From Dasyornis broadbenti (Eukaryota > Chordata > Aves > Passeriformes > Dasyornithidae): 64,000 bases of DNA. A model generated the notes under the pieces. That model was not told the origin of the DNA, made no database searches, and saw only the letters and a list, made by a program, of their open reading frames with translations. The position numbers and the translations under genes are program-made. This document shows positions 51,128 to 63,356 of this stretch, in pieces (positions within the stretch are counted from its first letter, which is position 1; the number at the start of each line of letters is the position of its first letter). The stretch is taken from assembly GCA_013397935.1 (NCBI GenBank), contig VZRN01005828.1, forward strand, positions 214,671-278,670, in the 5' to 3' direction.

Positions 51128-51757
51128 TGTGGTGGGCTGACCTTGGCTGGATGCCGGGCACCCATCAAGCCACTTATCTCAGTTTCCCTTCCTCACCTGG
51201 GCAGGGAAGAGAAACCATAACAAAAGGCTCAAAGGCTGAGACAAGGACAGGTTGAGATCACTCACTGATCATCATCATGTGCAAAAGAAACTCATCTCAG
51301 AGAACTTTATTTATGGCCAAAGATTCAGAAAAGGGTAATAGGAAGTCAAAACAAATCTTAAACCACCTTCCTTCCACCCCTATTCTTCCCAGGCTCAGTG
51401 TCACTGACACAGCCGTCTCACCATGGTCTTCCCCACAGGCTGTAGGGGAATCTCTGCTCTGGTATCTGTGTAACCTCCTGCACCCCCTTCCTCACTGACC
51501 CTGGTGTTTGCAGAGCTGTTTCCTTCCCATGTTCTCACTTGTCTCTCCTTGCTGCCGTTATGTGCCAGGTTTCTCCCTTAAATACTTATCCCAGAGGCAC
51601 TACCACCATCCTTGCCAGGCTCAGCCTTGGCCAGTGCCTGGCTCCTCTTGCTTCTGGCTGGTGTTGCCTCTATTGAACATGGGGGAAGCTTCTGGCATTT
51701 TCTCTTGGAAACCACCCCTGTAGCCCCCACTGCTGCCATAACTTTGCTACTCAATAT
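51128..51757 (-). mobile_element. solo LTR of an avian endogenous retrovirus, - strand
   Basis: On the + strand it opens TGTGGTGGGCTGACC + TTGGC, the reverse complement of the LTR terminus that also ends the element at 5.8 kb. It closes near TTTGCTACTCAATA. Landmarks of a known avian LTR group are CTCACCATGGTCTTCCCCAC (51418), GGGGAATCTCTGCTCTGG (51444), CCCAGAGGCACTACCACC (51590) and GGGGGAAGCTTCTGGC (51680). The complement of a TATA-like TATTTAA lies at 51578-51584 (TTAAATA on +), so the sense strand is -. Its middle looks shorter than the long versions of this LTR that carry internal repeats. No gag/pol flanks it; no clear target-site duplication was identified. Two short + strand open frames inside it are spurious. 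Family naming is from memory. Confidence 0.9.
51578..51584 (-). promoter_or_regulatory. TATA-like box of the LTR
   Basis: TATTTAA on the - strand, in the context GATAAGTATTTAAGGGAG, where this LTR group has its core promoter. Confidence 0.5.
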
Positions 51758-53794
51758 TTTCGTAAATAGACAAAATTGCCATCATAACTGCAGAAGGCCG
51801 TTGTTTGCTGGACATAGATACTTGCTAGCCTGGGAGAAAAAGCCAATGGGAATGAAGAATCTGTGGGACTTTAGTCCTCTTCAGGGAAAGACAGTTAAGT
51901 ATAATCAATTCAATAAATGTTGTTCTCATATGGACGTAAATTGAGTGAAATTTGTCAATTAAACAGACAAACGGTGCCTTGAAGAACCTAAACAAAGAGA
52001 AACTAAATCAGGTCCACTGAAATATCCTCATCAGGCTCCCTAAATAGATGACTGGGATAATTAATTTCATTTTATCTACAGACCTTGTTAAGAATTATCC
52101 TTTATTACATTGTGCACTAGCAATAAAGCTGTCTGTGCTACCGATCTGACAAATTCATTTCTTTAAAGCCCTTTACTTTTCTCTGGTCAGGCTTAAAAAT
52201 AATGTGGGAGATCATTCTTTGCACTTCCCATTCTAACTGCCCAATCTGAAAGAACATTAATCTGCTATTAATATTGACCTGCTCTAGTCACAAATTCCTA
52301 AAAAACCCCTTAACTGAGGCAATGGACAGTGGATTCTTAGGAAATTCCTAAGTACTTTTGACCGTCATTCCATAGCATAGTGGTTGTCTGTTAGAAGCTG
52401 AAATAAAATTCAGACTGCTACCACAAAAACCCATAAATCAGACTCTTGAGTTTTAGAGTAGGACAAATTGCAGAGGTCCTCAGTGAACTGACACATCTGT
52501 ATTGCACAGTATTAAAAAATGTTATAGAACAATGGTTCTGCTCACCCTGCCTGGAACAAGAGTGTTCATGAATATTTGTTTTCATTTTCAAATGCCACTT
52601 CTGGAAGACCTGTTACATACTGTAGCAGTGATCTAGACTGTCTGAGTAATTCTTTCTTTAAAAGTGTGCTGACTTACACAACTGGCAAGAAATTTGAGGC
52701 TTGCTCAGTAAAGAACAAAAAAATCCTTTGAGGCCCCCATGTTGTGAGAAATAGTCAACATGCAGTGAGTGTAAAGCTAATACTTTCTCACATCAAAATT
52801 TCCCCTTAATGTTTTTTTTTTTTTTTTTCCCAACACGAAATGCCTGAGTTCCAAATGAGATCAATTATTTTACTATATCAGCCACTGACTACGCTCAGAT
52901 GTTATCAGCTCTTTGTAAAGAAATCTGCAAGTGAAACAGAGGCAGACTTCTAAAGAAATAGAGAAGATGTCATGGTAACAGCAGGGATAGACAATGTCCT
53001 TGGACACATGGGCTCACCTATAAACCTGTACAACACGTGAATCTTGAAATTCTTTACACAGCAAAAAAACCACTGGATGCCAATGAAAGGATAATTTGGT
53101 GGGGGCCTGGAGAGAAACAGTCTGAATTCTGGAAATTAAAGTTTTTAAAAGGTTAACATATTCTAATTAAAGCTTTCTAACCTTGTGGAAACTTTGACAT
53201 TTCCCAGTATCACCATTGATCACATTGACATTGAAGCAATCCTGAAATGAACGCAACAATTAACATTGCTTTAATCACTATTATAAACCTCCTGAGAGCA
53301 GTCACTGCAATAAAATTGACATATTAAATATATGAAAAAATAATTGCAGGTGCAACTAAACATGACTAATGATCAGACAACCGCTTCCACACAAAAAGAA
53401 TATTAAATAGTTTTGCACAGTTGGCAGAGCCAAAATTGTTAACACTTTGGCTTGTTTGTTTGAATAAAGCACATGAAAGAAGGACAGAGAATCTCCAGAA
53501 ACAAGTAACATTTGTGCACTGGTTTATAAAGTTTTCCACATATGTTTAAAACATAGGTTTTTTTCAAACTTCGCTGGATCACAAAATATGTGTAATGACA
53601 GAGCCCGATAGGCATCATCTGAGACTCTGTATGGCAGTTTTCTTATGAACTTTAATATACTATACAATTTCCTTTATGGAAATGAAGATCTGGTAGACTT
53701 CTGTTGGAGATTACTTTGTAGATAATGGTATCTAATCTCTTCAGGAGTGCAGACAGCGTTGTAAGCTTCATATTTTGAGGCTCGGATTTCAATC
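51758..53794. other. unique sequence without supportable genes
   Basis: No gene was recognised. T17 lies at 52812-52828. The stretches 52090-52330 and 53160-53470 are complex, with TTAAT/AATTAA-type motifs and little low-complexity sequence, and are weak candidates for conserved non-coding DNA. Confidence 0.5.
52812..52828. repeat. T17 tract
   Basis: Seventeen T residues; simple homopolymer. Confidence 0.85.
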
Positions 53795-54189
53795 TCATAG
53801 AATCACAGAATGGCCTGTGTTGGAAGGGACCCAAACCTTGCCATGGCCAGGGACATCTTTCACTAGAGCAGGTTGCTCAACGTGGCCTTGAACATTTCCA
53901 GGGATGGGACAACCATAACTTATCTGGCAAACCTGTTCCAGCGCCTCACCACTCTCACAGTAAAATTTTTCCTAATATCTAATCTAAAGATGACCTCTTT
54001 CAGTTAAAAGCCATTCCCCCTTGTCCTGTCCTACACACAGTCCTGTAAAAAGTCTCTCTCCATCTGTCTCATTGGTCTCCTTTAGGTACTGCAAGGGCAC
54101 AAGAAGGTCACCCTGAAACCTTTTCTTTTCCAGGTTGAACAAACCAGATGTTTTTGGCCTTTGAATAGGTGCCTGATTATCTTGTGGCA
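53795..54189 (-). mobile_element. CR1: CR1 LINE 3' end, - strand
   Basis: It begins TCATAGAATCACAGAATGG and then TGTTGGAAGGGACC, the reverse complement of the CR1 3' terminus with two octamer units. GCCATGGCCAGGGACATCTT (53838), AGAGCAGGTTGCTCAACGTGG (about 53865), CTAATATCTAATCTAAAG (53970) and CCATTCCCCCTTGTCCTGTC (54011) are standard CR1 landmarks. Similarity fades near 54189, followed by T15 (54192-54206). The best preserved 3' terminus of the three in this window. Confidence 0.95.
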
Positions 54190-57066
54190 AGTTTTTTTTT
54201 TTTTTTCTGTATAAAACAACATTAAACAAAGAACAAAGTTAAACATTTCTGGCAAAGGGTAAATGAAAAATCATAAGTTGTTAAGCTTAATTTTTTTTTT
54301 CCCCTTTAGAGCAGTTTATAGAATGAAAGACCGAAATTTTTTTTACAATTGTCTCAAAAATAGTTAGAATAAAACAAAAAAATCTCTACAGAAATAATGA
54401 TTGTCTTTTGTTGTTACTTTTTGTAGTTCACAAGGAATTAGATCTCTGATACACATTTTTTTAAAAAATAATTTTGTACAGCTGTTTTTATAGAATGCTC
54501 AGTGTGTTCCAATACACATAGCAATACTAACATATTACACTGAGCTCTCTTTCAGGCATGACTGTGAAATATTTATGAAGTTGCTTAGGCAGATATTACC
54601 TTTAATTTATATCAGCACGTGGAAAACTTGTCATGGCACATGATAAATGATTTCTGTGTCTATCATTAATCGAATATAAGTAACTCTTACAACTTAAAAT
54701 TATTGTATATACTTATATTGTTGTATGTCAATACAAAAGAAAATTCTTGTTAAGCTAAGGAAGCCAACATGTCAGCACAATTTCAAAGTTCTCCACATTA
54801 ATGTCTCAATGAAGAGTAACTCACTTAGAGAACTTAATTCCTGAATGTAGAACTGAAATTTATGCTTTCATTCCATTGTAGCCCTGCAGGTCTTCCTAAC
54901 CATTACCGTTCTGCCTTCATATTGGAACACAAAAGCAGGTTTGAATAATTTATATTTAAAATTTTGATGAAAGGAATGCAGTTTTAGCACTGTCTTTAGA
55001 CTACGAGTATATACAAGGGTAAAACAAGATACAGCACATATTTTCATGCTCACAAACTCTTACATTCCACAAACATTAAAATTTATACAATATTAACGAT
55101 GGAGACTTGGAGTATGGTCATTGTTTTTCTTTCACCATCCCTCTATTTTTCCCGCTACATCACTTCTGCAAGTACAAAGTGCCTTAATACAACAACATTT
55201 TAAGAAAATTTTGTCAAGATCAAGGAGGCAAAACTGTGATTTTTAAAGCAATATAAAGGCAAGTAGAATTTACATTATAGTTTTAATTATGATCTTACAT
55301 TCCTTCTATTATGGATCTATTTGTAATCTCATGTAATTTTCAATAACATTCTTCATTTATACATGCCTTTGGCAGTGAACTAGTTTTAGTTACTTTGTAG
55401 GATGTAACAGGAATATGAGAGGTTACAATGTAAATATTTCCATAGCAGAGATATAGAGTCAATTCTATAATTTTATGGACTTTTGCAAGTGAAAATAAAC
55501 TTAAATAGAGAACACAGGGCTAAATTACAGATTACAATTCTAATTTAGCTTTGTATTTTCATTGTATATTACGAAATAGAGATTTTATTTACTTAAATGT
55601 GCTTTCAATTAATGGAATGTGGGATTGACAATCTATATACTTATGACTTCTTCAGAGACACTGCAACAGTGACTACATTTCCTGGTCCACCATCTCTTTA
55701 TACCATCAGTCACGTATTTTGAGATATCAGTCTTTGTCATTGAAAAGCTGTGTACCTTGTAAAAGGAAGAAATGTCGCGTTTAGAGGACAGAGATAAAGT
55801 ATGGGCTTAAGTGAAAAGAAAACACATGCATACTCACATATGAGTACAAATGGAAGTGGAAAAATTTAATTTAAAGAAAAAAATCAGATTGGTTTAAATC
55901 CTTGGCTATGGGACAGCTTGCTCAGTCAAAAAAAGCTAGAAAGGTTTAGCATTTAAAAGCTTATTTGACTTGTGTGAAGCAGAAAGGGGTTTTTTATTGT
56001 TGTTTGGTGAGTGTTTTGTTCAAGGTATTGTCAACTTCCTCTGGAAAGGTGAATTATTTGATCAGATTGGTACTTCTGAAATGAGGGGTTCTGCTTCTTC
56101 TTTTGAGAGTAGACACACAAGCAAGAAAAGATAACTCATATAAAGGAGATGCAAGTCTGCAGCTCATAGTGAGACAGATTTTGGAGAAAACCAATAGACA
56201 GGACACAGAAGTGATGTAAAGGAAATTCCCAAAGCATTGGGCTGAGGCTCTTGATACTCAGGAAGTCAGTGCTGGCTGAAACTACGTTTGGAATCAAGGA
56301 CCTATTCTGAAAGAATGTAGTTGGTAATGGGTAAGTTACTTGTAAACTGGTTCTTTCTTTGTCTCTGTCTCTAGTCAGACTATTTAAAATTTTGGAAGTT
56401 AATGATTAGAATATGTTTTATAGTAAAAGTTCTGTTAAAATTGTGGTCCTATTTTCCTACATAGTTCTGTCTAAAATTACTTCCATTACTATGAGTCTTG
56501 GCAAACTCTGACAGAACTGTACATTTGTAGGTGTGGAGGTTTTTCCTTCTCTACAGCTGAGTGTTTTGATGACTTTCTTTTCTTCTTTAGCTTTGACTTT
56601 TGTTAACACACCAGCTAGCAAACACTTAAAGCTAAGGGGATGAATTTTTTTTTTTTCTTTTTCCTAATGTGGCCATTTATATGACAAATTTTTATGAAAT
56701 TTATGTAGTGTTTAATGAATGACCATAAAATCATACTCCATAGCTTTATTATAATTACGGCTTTTGAACTAGTTGGATTTGAATCAGTGATTATATCAAA
56801 GAGTTTTGCATCTTAGTTAATAATGTCTCTTTCATAAACTAGCAGTAATATTTTTAATAAAACAAAAATATATAACCCTACCCTAATTATGTTATGAAAC
56901 AGGAAGTATAAACAGGGTCTTATAAAATAGGCATTAATGGAAACAATTTCCCTAAAGGAATTAAATAAGCCAAAGAAGGAAGCATTCTTAGGACCAACTT
57001 GCTTGCTTTGACAGAAGCAACCATAAAAGGCCAAACAGTGTTTTATGGACTTTTTTGTCAATAATA

Positions 57067-57104
57067 TTTTTCCTTTTCTTTCTTTTTCTTTTTTTTTTTT
57101 TCCC
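57067..57104. repeat. pyrimidine-only tract
   Basis: Thirty-eight consecutive C/T bases, mostly T. It ends TTTTCCC then ATCAAG, so it is not followed by an AG acceptor at once, and no exon was recognised. Confidence 0.75.
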
Positions 57105-57689
57105 ATCAAGTTTTTCTGGTCAAAAGTATCATCCAGTCATAAGCGTGATCAAAACAAGGTAAAGAATTACACATATAATTGCCACCAAGAGAGAAGATGT
57201 TCATTTACAACGCGTAACAATTATGTAGATAGACTGTAGGCATAATAAACAGCCACAGGAGGGAGGGAGAGACAAACAATTACTCTAATGGAGAGGGAGA
57301 TGTTGTGATTAACATTAAATGCTACCCAGAGTGAGATATCTGCAGTAAGAGTGACGTACATGACAAGAATATGAGACACACTTGCCTCCTGGGGAGGCAA
57401 GAGAGTGAGAATAAGAAATAGGGTATTCAACATCAGTAGAAGCAGTTGGCTATATTTATGAAGTTGTAAAAGCGTATCTGCTTTTCACCAAAGCCAGACT
57501 AATTTCTTTTCATTGAACCTTCTTTTTCAGTGTCATTTGCAGTTAGGAAATAAAAGTATCTGACACTGCAAAAAATAGTTGGAAAGGGAGAGAACGAGGA
57601 ATGGAGAAAGGAAGAAGTAAATCCAGTGCTAGAACTCCTAGACAGGCAAATTTATTTTGGCTGCTCATTACAGAGACAGATCATACTGA

Positions 57690-58400
57690 AAAGCAAAAGC
57701 CCATCATTTTGTCATTAATCCATAGACACAGACATATTCTCCCATGGACGAGTTTTTAATAATTGGTATATTATTAGCATTTTAGGTGGAACACAGTCAC
57801 TCTTAGATTGAAATTAAGTAGTGAGCATGCAATTAGGAAGGAAAACCTGATCTATTTGCAAGTGCTTATAATTGTTGGCATTTCACATCAAATTCCTGGA
57901 CATTAAGACACTAAATAAATGCGAGATTAAGACAATGTACTTATTTAAACAGGAAATATGTTCAGCTAGGATGCATATATTATAGCTTTATTTTTATACT
58001 TTAATATAATTATGCACAAATTCACAAAATTGAAAATTAATCCATAATGGCAGACAAAGCCCTGTCTTCCTCTACATAATAGTTCACTGTAATAAGTTAA
58101 TGAAGTTTTTAAAAAATGTATTCTTGAAGTATTCTTCAGGTAAAGCTGTTGTTATTTAAAGCAAGAAAAATCTTCACAGTAATACAGTTCACTCAACCCC
58201 AATGTTGTAGCTGGTCTTCCTCACATCTAATCACTTATTAATTTGAATTAAATGTGAACTAGCCTAGCATTCAAAGCTAACTTGGATATTAACACAAAGA
58301 TTTTGGAGCTAGATTTTCATTATCCTGAAAACAACACCCATATCTGTGACTAAAAGCGCAAATATGGGAATATGTAACACAGCTGACAGTAATTAATCAT
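57690..58400. promoter_or_regulatory. candidate conserved non-coding element
   Basis: Complex unique sequence with GTCATTAATCC (57711), TTTAATAATTGG (57755), ATGCATAT (57971-57978), TTTTTATAC (57991) and TAATTAAT (58390-58397). The homeodomain/POU-like motif density and lack of low-complexity runs suggest a developmental enhancer region. Inference only. Confidence 0.22.
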
Positions 58401-59419
58401 TGTAATTTGATCAAGATTTGATTTGTGTTGATGATAAGGTTCCCATTTCAACTGCTGATTTATCTAAAGCTTCACTTTGTTTTATTTCTTTGTCTCTGGA
58501 TAGAGATAAAAGCCTTGTCCTCAAACAAAATGAAGTCTAAAAATTGATAAAAACAAATTTGGAAAAATAACAGGCTTTAAAAGTGTAAGGAAATAGAGAT
58601 GTTTTTTTGTTCTATTCTAGTCTTCAACTATGGGACTCGAATCGATTAAGATGAGTCCTCTGGCCTCACTGAATTGTTGATGTTGAGAAAAAGAGAAAAT
58701 TAAAAAGCAAATCAGAAAGGAATGCTAACTTAGACTGAATCACGTAACCTTTCTTTTGCCTCTGTGAGGATCCTAAAAGACCTAGACAACAAACTGGGAT
58801 GGGATCAGTGCCCTCCTCTAAACCTGTAGGGTGCCTTTTTCTTGGTTTTACTGTGATTACATACAGATAGGAAAAGAGCTTACGCTACACATCCAAGTAC
58901 TTTATGTATGATGTAAAAAGATTGGTGTGACAGATGTGAGTAGGTGAAAAGAAAAATTCATTCTCCTTATATCTTTTTCACCTTCCACCTTCATAGATGC
59001 TATGTCTAAAGGATGTGCACCTTCCTTGATTTCTGCTGTACATTGCAGTGGTGAGCAAATCTCAAGATGTTATTCTAATAAAATTTTACCGTCTTTAAAA
59101 ATCTTCTGGATTTTGGATGCTACTGTTCCTCTTTATGGTATTATGGTGTGCTCTTCTACATCCATAATGATTTGAGTGAAGAAAGCAATTTTTTTAATTT
59201 CATGAAAAATTCATATCTAAAGCTTTACACAAAATGCTAAGGCCAGTATATATAAAATATTGCCAAACCACAGAATATGACAAATAGAATTTTAAAAATT
59301 GAACAGTTAGCATGTTATTGCCAGTTTTCTAATATTTTCATCTGCAGGCATTTCCATAGTATCTGATTTTGAACTCCCTTTTAAAAAACAAAATAAAACA
59401 AGATAAAATAAAAAGAAAT

Positions 59420-59960
59420 CTGTCAGCATTTGTTAATTAGGAGTTGATTTATCAAATTTGTTGCAACTCATTTTGAAGATTTTCCTCTGTTGAAACAGAT
59501 CTTGCATTTAATTAATGGATGATAGTGCTGATAACAAGGACATTTTAATCACTGAGTGCTGATGATAGATGGTTTGCCTATTTAATTGAATTGTTACTTA
59601 ACAGCATATTGTCTTTGAGAATGCTGTGATTTGGATCCAAAGACGGAAGGCATAGTGTTGGGTAATGTGAAAATCATGTTTATTTGTTGGAAATGTTGTT
59701 AGCTTGTAGCAGGACAACTACAGGCCTTATTTCCAAATTTCAACCAGAAAACTGATCATTTGTATCTTATATTTTTCTCCCCTTGTTTATCTGGAATTTT
59801 ATATGTAAAAATGTGGAGAACAGAGCATGCATGGACACTGACAATGTTTGCAACTGAAAATACCCCATTCCGCAGCCAAATAAGTGATTCTGCAGATTTA
59901 TGAATTAATTTGTGGAGTGCTTCAAAAAATGCAAATATTACATGTGAATTAAACTATTTT
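59420..59960. promoter_or_regulatory. candidate conserved non-coding element
   Basis: Contains TTAATTAG (59433-59440), TTTAATTAA (59507-59515), TTTAATTGAATTG (59581) and a perfect octamer ATGCAAAT (59929-59936), in largely non-repetitive sequence. A second ATGCAAAT follows at 60525-60532. This is the most enhancer-like block in the window by eye, but AT-rich background inflates such matches. Confidence 0.27.
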
Positions 59961-61369
59961 TATTCTAGCTCTTTAATACCATTTCTATTAACTGTTGGTT
60001 GTGTTCTTTAACAGGATGTATCCTAACACGTTCAGATTTTAACTCTGTTTCATTACTATTTTGCCTAACTTAGAGAGACAGTCTACATAAAAATAGGTAA
60101 ATTTGTCAAATTAAAACCAAAAGGGGGATTAAAAATAAATTAATAATTTTCAAGTGTAGAGTATTTAAGGATCTGTATTAAACAATGTAGGAAATACAGA
60201 GCATATACAACCGAAAAAAAGGCAAAGGAATCTGGCTTAGCTAAAAAGCAAGGCAAAGTAGAAAAAATGTGGGGAAGGAATCCTTTACCGAATATCTACA
60301 GTAAACAAACAAACAAGCAAATAACTTGTTCTAAATTCAGAAAAGTTAAATGCAAACACCCAAAAGTCAGGCTCAAACCTGTTTGGGGAACAAATAAAAT
60401 GCAGCATAACATCGAATAAAAATATTTTTATTGAAATATGTTAAAGGAAGAAGCCTTCCAGAGAGTTTGTGTGAAGCCAGCAGACAATCCAGATATAAAA
60501 TAAATGTACTACTGTGAAAGAAAAATGCAAATGAACTGCTTATATATTTATTTATGGTTCAAGAGCTTCAAAGAGATTCACTAGACTTCATGAAGGACTC
60601 ATTAGCTGAACCCTTCTAAATAAAGAATCAGAAGGTGCAGCTACAGAGCAGACAGATAAATGCAGAAACAGCAGTAAATAAACGGGTGCCAGGACTAGGC
60701 AGTATTTTACCCAGGCTGTAAAAGAACTGACTATAAAATAGATAATATACTACTATATAAAATGAAACAATTGTTTTTCTAAGATTCTGTCAGTCTGAAT
60801 AAGTGTAACTGAAAAGGCTGATATTTCTATAAGGAAATTAATTGGCTATATAATAAAGAGTTGGGGTGCTCATAAATGAGCAGCATACTAGGCGAGAGTT
60901 GTCAGGATTTTAAAAGCTATCTCATAAGTCTTTTTCAGTTCCTTGCAAGAACTGTAGCAAATGTATGAACAAGGGAAACCAGTTAAAAATATCACTTTTT
61001 GAAGTATAAGTTGACTTTTGATATGGTTTTCATTACCAAAGAGAAAAAGAGGACATGTTGAATAAAGATGCTCCTACAGTGCCCCCACAGTGACGGTCAC
61101 ACATGAACTGCTGGAAGATCTATGTTGTGAAACACACTCATTCACAATGTGGAAAATGCTGTGAATAGCAGTGACAGAATTTGCCTGTGCTTTTGAATTA
61201 TTTGGGAGTATAGAGACAGAATCTGAAGAACTGCAGTATCTCCTTACACTACTCAGTGGTTAAGTAATAAAATGTCAATGTGAAAATTGGATGTTGTTAA
61301 ATACAAAGTATCCCTCACTCCACTCCATTAATTTTAAGTTTACACACATAGTAATGGGCTCAAAGCCTA

Positions 61370-61414
61370 AGTCTCACCATTCAGGAATGGCCTCAGTCTC
61401 ACCATTCAGGAATG
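61370..61414. repeat. perfect 20-bp direct duplication, period 25
   Basis: Bases 61370-61389 and 61395-61414 are identical (AGTCTCACCATTCAGGAATG), separated by five bases. A recent local duplication. Confidence 0.92.
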
Positions 61415-63313
61415 AGATATTTCAGTTATGATAAGTTGTTCTATGAAAACACCCAATTGTGAACAACCAGGACAAACTGAATCCTAGAAACTATTGGGAA
61501 AGAAATTGGAAATAAAATAAGATCATTACTATGCAGCTGTATAGATAGATTGAGTCCATGAAACACTATATACAGTAAATTTCCCTTCCTGTGTCTCAAG
61601 AAATATACAGTAAGGGTACAAGGAATTTAAAGAAAATACCAAGGCTAAGCAAAAGTATTTAGCATGTTCTGTAGGGAGAATGATTGAATAGATTAGGTTG
61701 AAAAATTCATGAAAGAGGGAGAAGACCATGGAAAGCTGTTTAACAAGCTCTAGGGAGCTGAACGAGGATAATGAACCATCATTCCTTTCACCACATGAAA
61801 CATCTCACTTGCCTCTTCCTTAAAATATTTTTGTACTGATTTTGTGCCATATAAATTGTGTAAACACATTTACTACAGAAGCCTTCATGCCACCAAGTTA
61901 TAAGCTGGTATGATTTTCAGAGACATATTAGGGAAACCTGCTGATGACAGGTTATAGTTTCCTTTTTCTAACAATTACAGAACCATTACTTTATGATGAC
62001 TGCTAATACTTTTTTAAAATGTTGCTTTTTTCCCAATAATGTGAAAACAAAGGAGGAAAACTACTTATTTGTCCTCTTCCTTGAAGATCAAGGAATGGAA
62101 TACCCTTGAATATGTTGGAGAAAAGACAAATTTGTTCTTGTTTTCCACATATATCCAATGCTAATTAACTCATGGTGCCTCTCCCTGATTATTCTGTGAT
62201 ATACTCAAAGATGCCATAAAAGGCATCTCACACCCCAAAAAGACAAAGTACTTGCATTTGTCTAAACTCTCCTGACAAAAAAAAAAGAAAAAAGATAATA
62301 GGCAGAGTAAAAATCTTCATGAACATGTAATCCTAAAATGCAGCTATGCTGACTCAAAAAAGATAATATTTTAGTACAAAGACTTGTACTCCACAGAACT
62401 GTGATTTATAAGGCTCCTGTTACTGCTAAATATAAAAGAATTTAACGTACAGTGTAAGCAAGTTTAAGCCCAAGCAGTGTTCATGATTTGAAGACACCAT
62501 TGTTCCCAGTGTGTTTGGTCACTTGTTCCCATATTATCAGCTTTGACTGATTTATTACAGTTTTGAGTGTTTTTAAGACAAGTTACAGTAAATAATACTA
62601 AGCAATAGTACCTACATTTACAACAATGGGTATTAATCTCTTAATAGAGATTGCTCTCAAGATTCAAATTAAAATGTGTATTAGAATATTCACAGTAAAG
62701 AAGGTGAAAAAAAAAACAACCTACAAAAAAATAGATTCCACTAAAAAAACCTTCAGAATTTAAAATTTGTAAGTGTTGTTCAAAAGGGGTACTCTTGCAA
62801 ATATGTTTTGTTAAACTTTTCATTATATGAAGTACATATTAAAGGCAGCAACCGAGCAGAAATCTTCTGACTGGGGACTGAAGACAATAAAGGCATTATT
62901 GCTTTAAGGGACGGCAGGAGATTTCTCCTTTTTCCCCATCTTTTCCCTATCTACATTAGCTGACAGTCCATTTCAGCAACAACTGATACCTCAGATCCAG
63001 TCTATTAAATAGTAAGTCAGCACATACTGCTAGTTTTATCTGTCTATCGGGACTAAATCTACACTAATCCCTATTATAGAATTGGAAATGGAATTTGGAA
63101 AGGGCCAGGAGAATTCAGCCTATTGATTTACAGGCTAAGGCTCACTGAAGTTCTTCTGCTATAACCAGGGCTGATTACTTTCCAAATGCACAAGGTTGAG
63201 CAGACATTATTGTTCTTCTTGAGTAAACTAGTATAAGGATTTTGGGAGCTTCTTGATATCTTAAAATAAAAAAAGATTGACTTTCTTAAAGAAGCACCTG
63301 TGATTTTTTTCTT

Positions 63314-63356
63314 NNNNNNNNNNNNNNNNNNNNNNNNNNNNNNNNNNNNNNNNNNN
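63314..63356. other. assembly gap (43 N)
   Basis: Forty-three undetermined bases. The left side ends in a T run (GATTTTTTTCTT), so a homopolymer or low-complexity sequence probably broke the assembly. Confidence 0.98.

Larger units (their letters stand above)
54190..63313. other. AT-rich unique sequence without supportable genes
   Basis: No exon, RNA gene or recognisable transposon. Low-complexity sequence includes T15 (54192-54206) and a 38-base pyrimidine tract (57067-57104). Two blocks rich in TAATTA-type motifs (57690-58400 and 59420-59960) are listed separately. A perfect 20-bp repeat pair is at 61370-61414. Confidence 0.5.

Noticed and set aside
51277..51944. + strand open frames of 71-110 codons
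   Set aside because: They lie in and just past the solo LTR on the antisense strand; stop-poor composition explains them.
63070..63115. Possible CR1 terminus (TTATAGAATTGGAAATGG...)
   Set aside because: It resembles the octamer repeats and GGAAAGGG stretch of a CR1 3' end, but too weakly and over too few bases to support.
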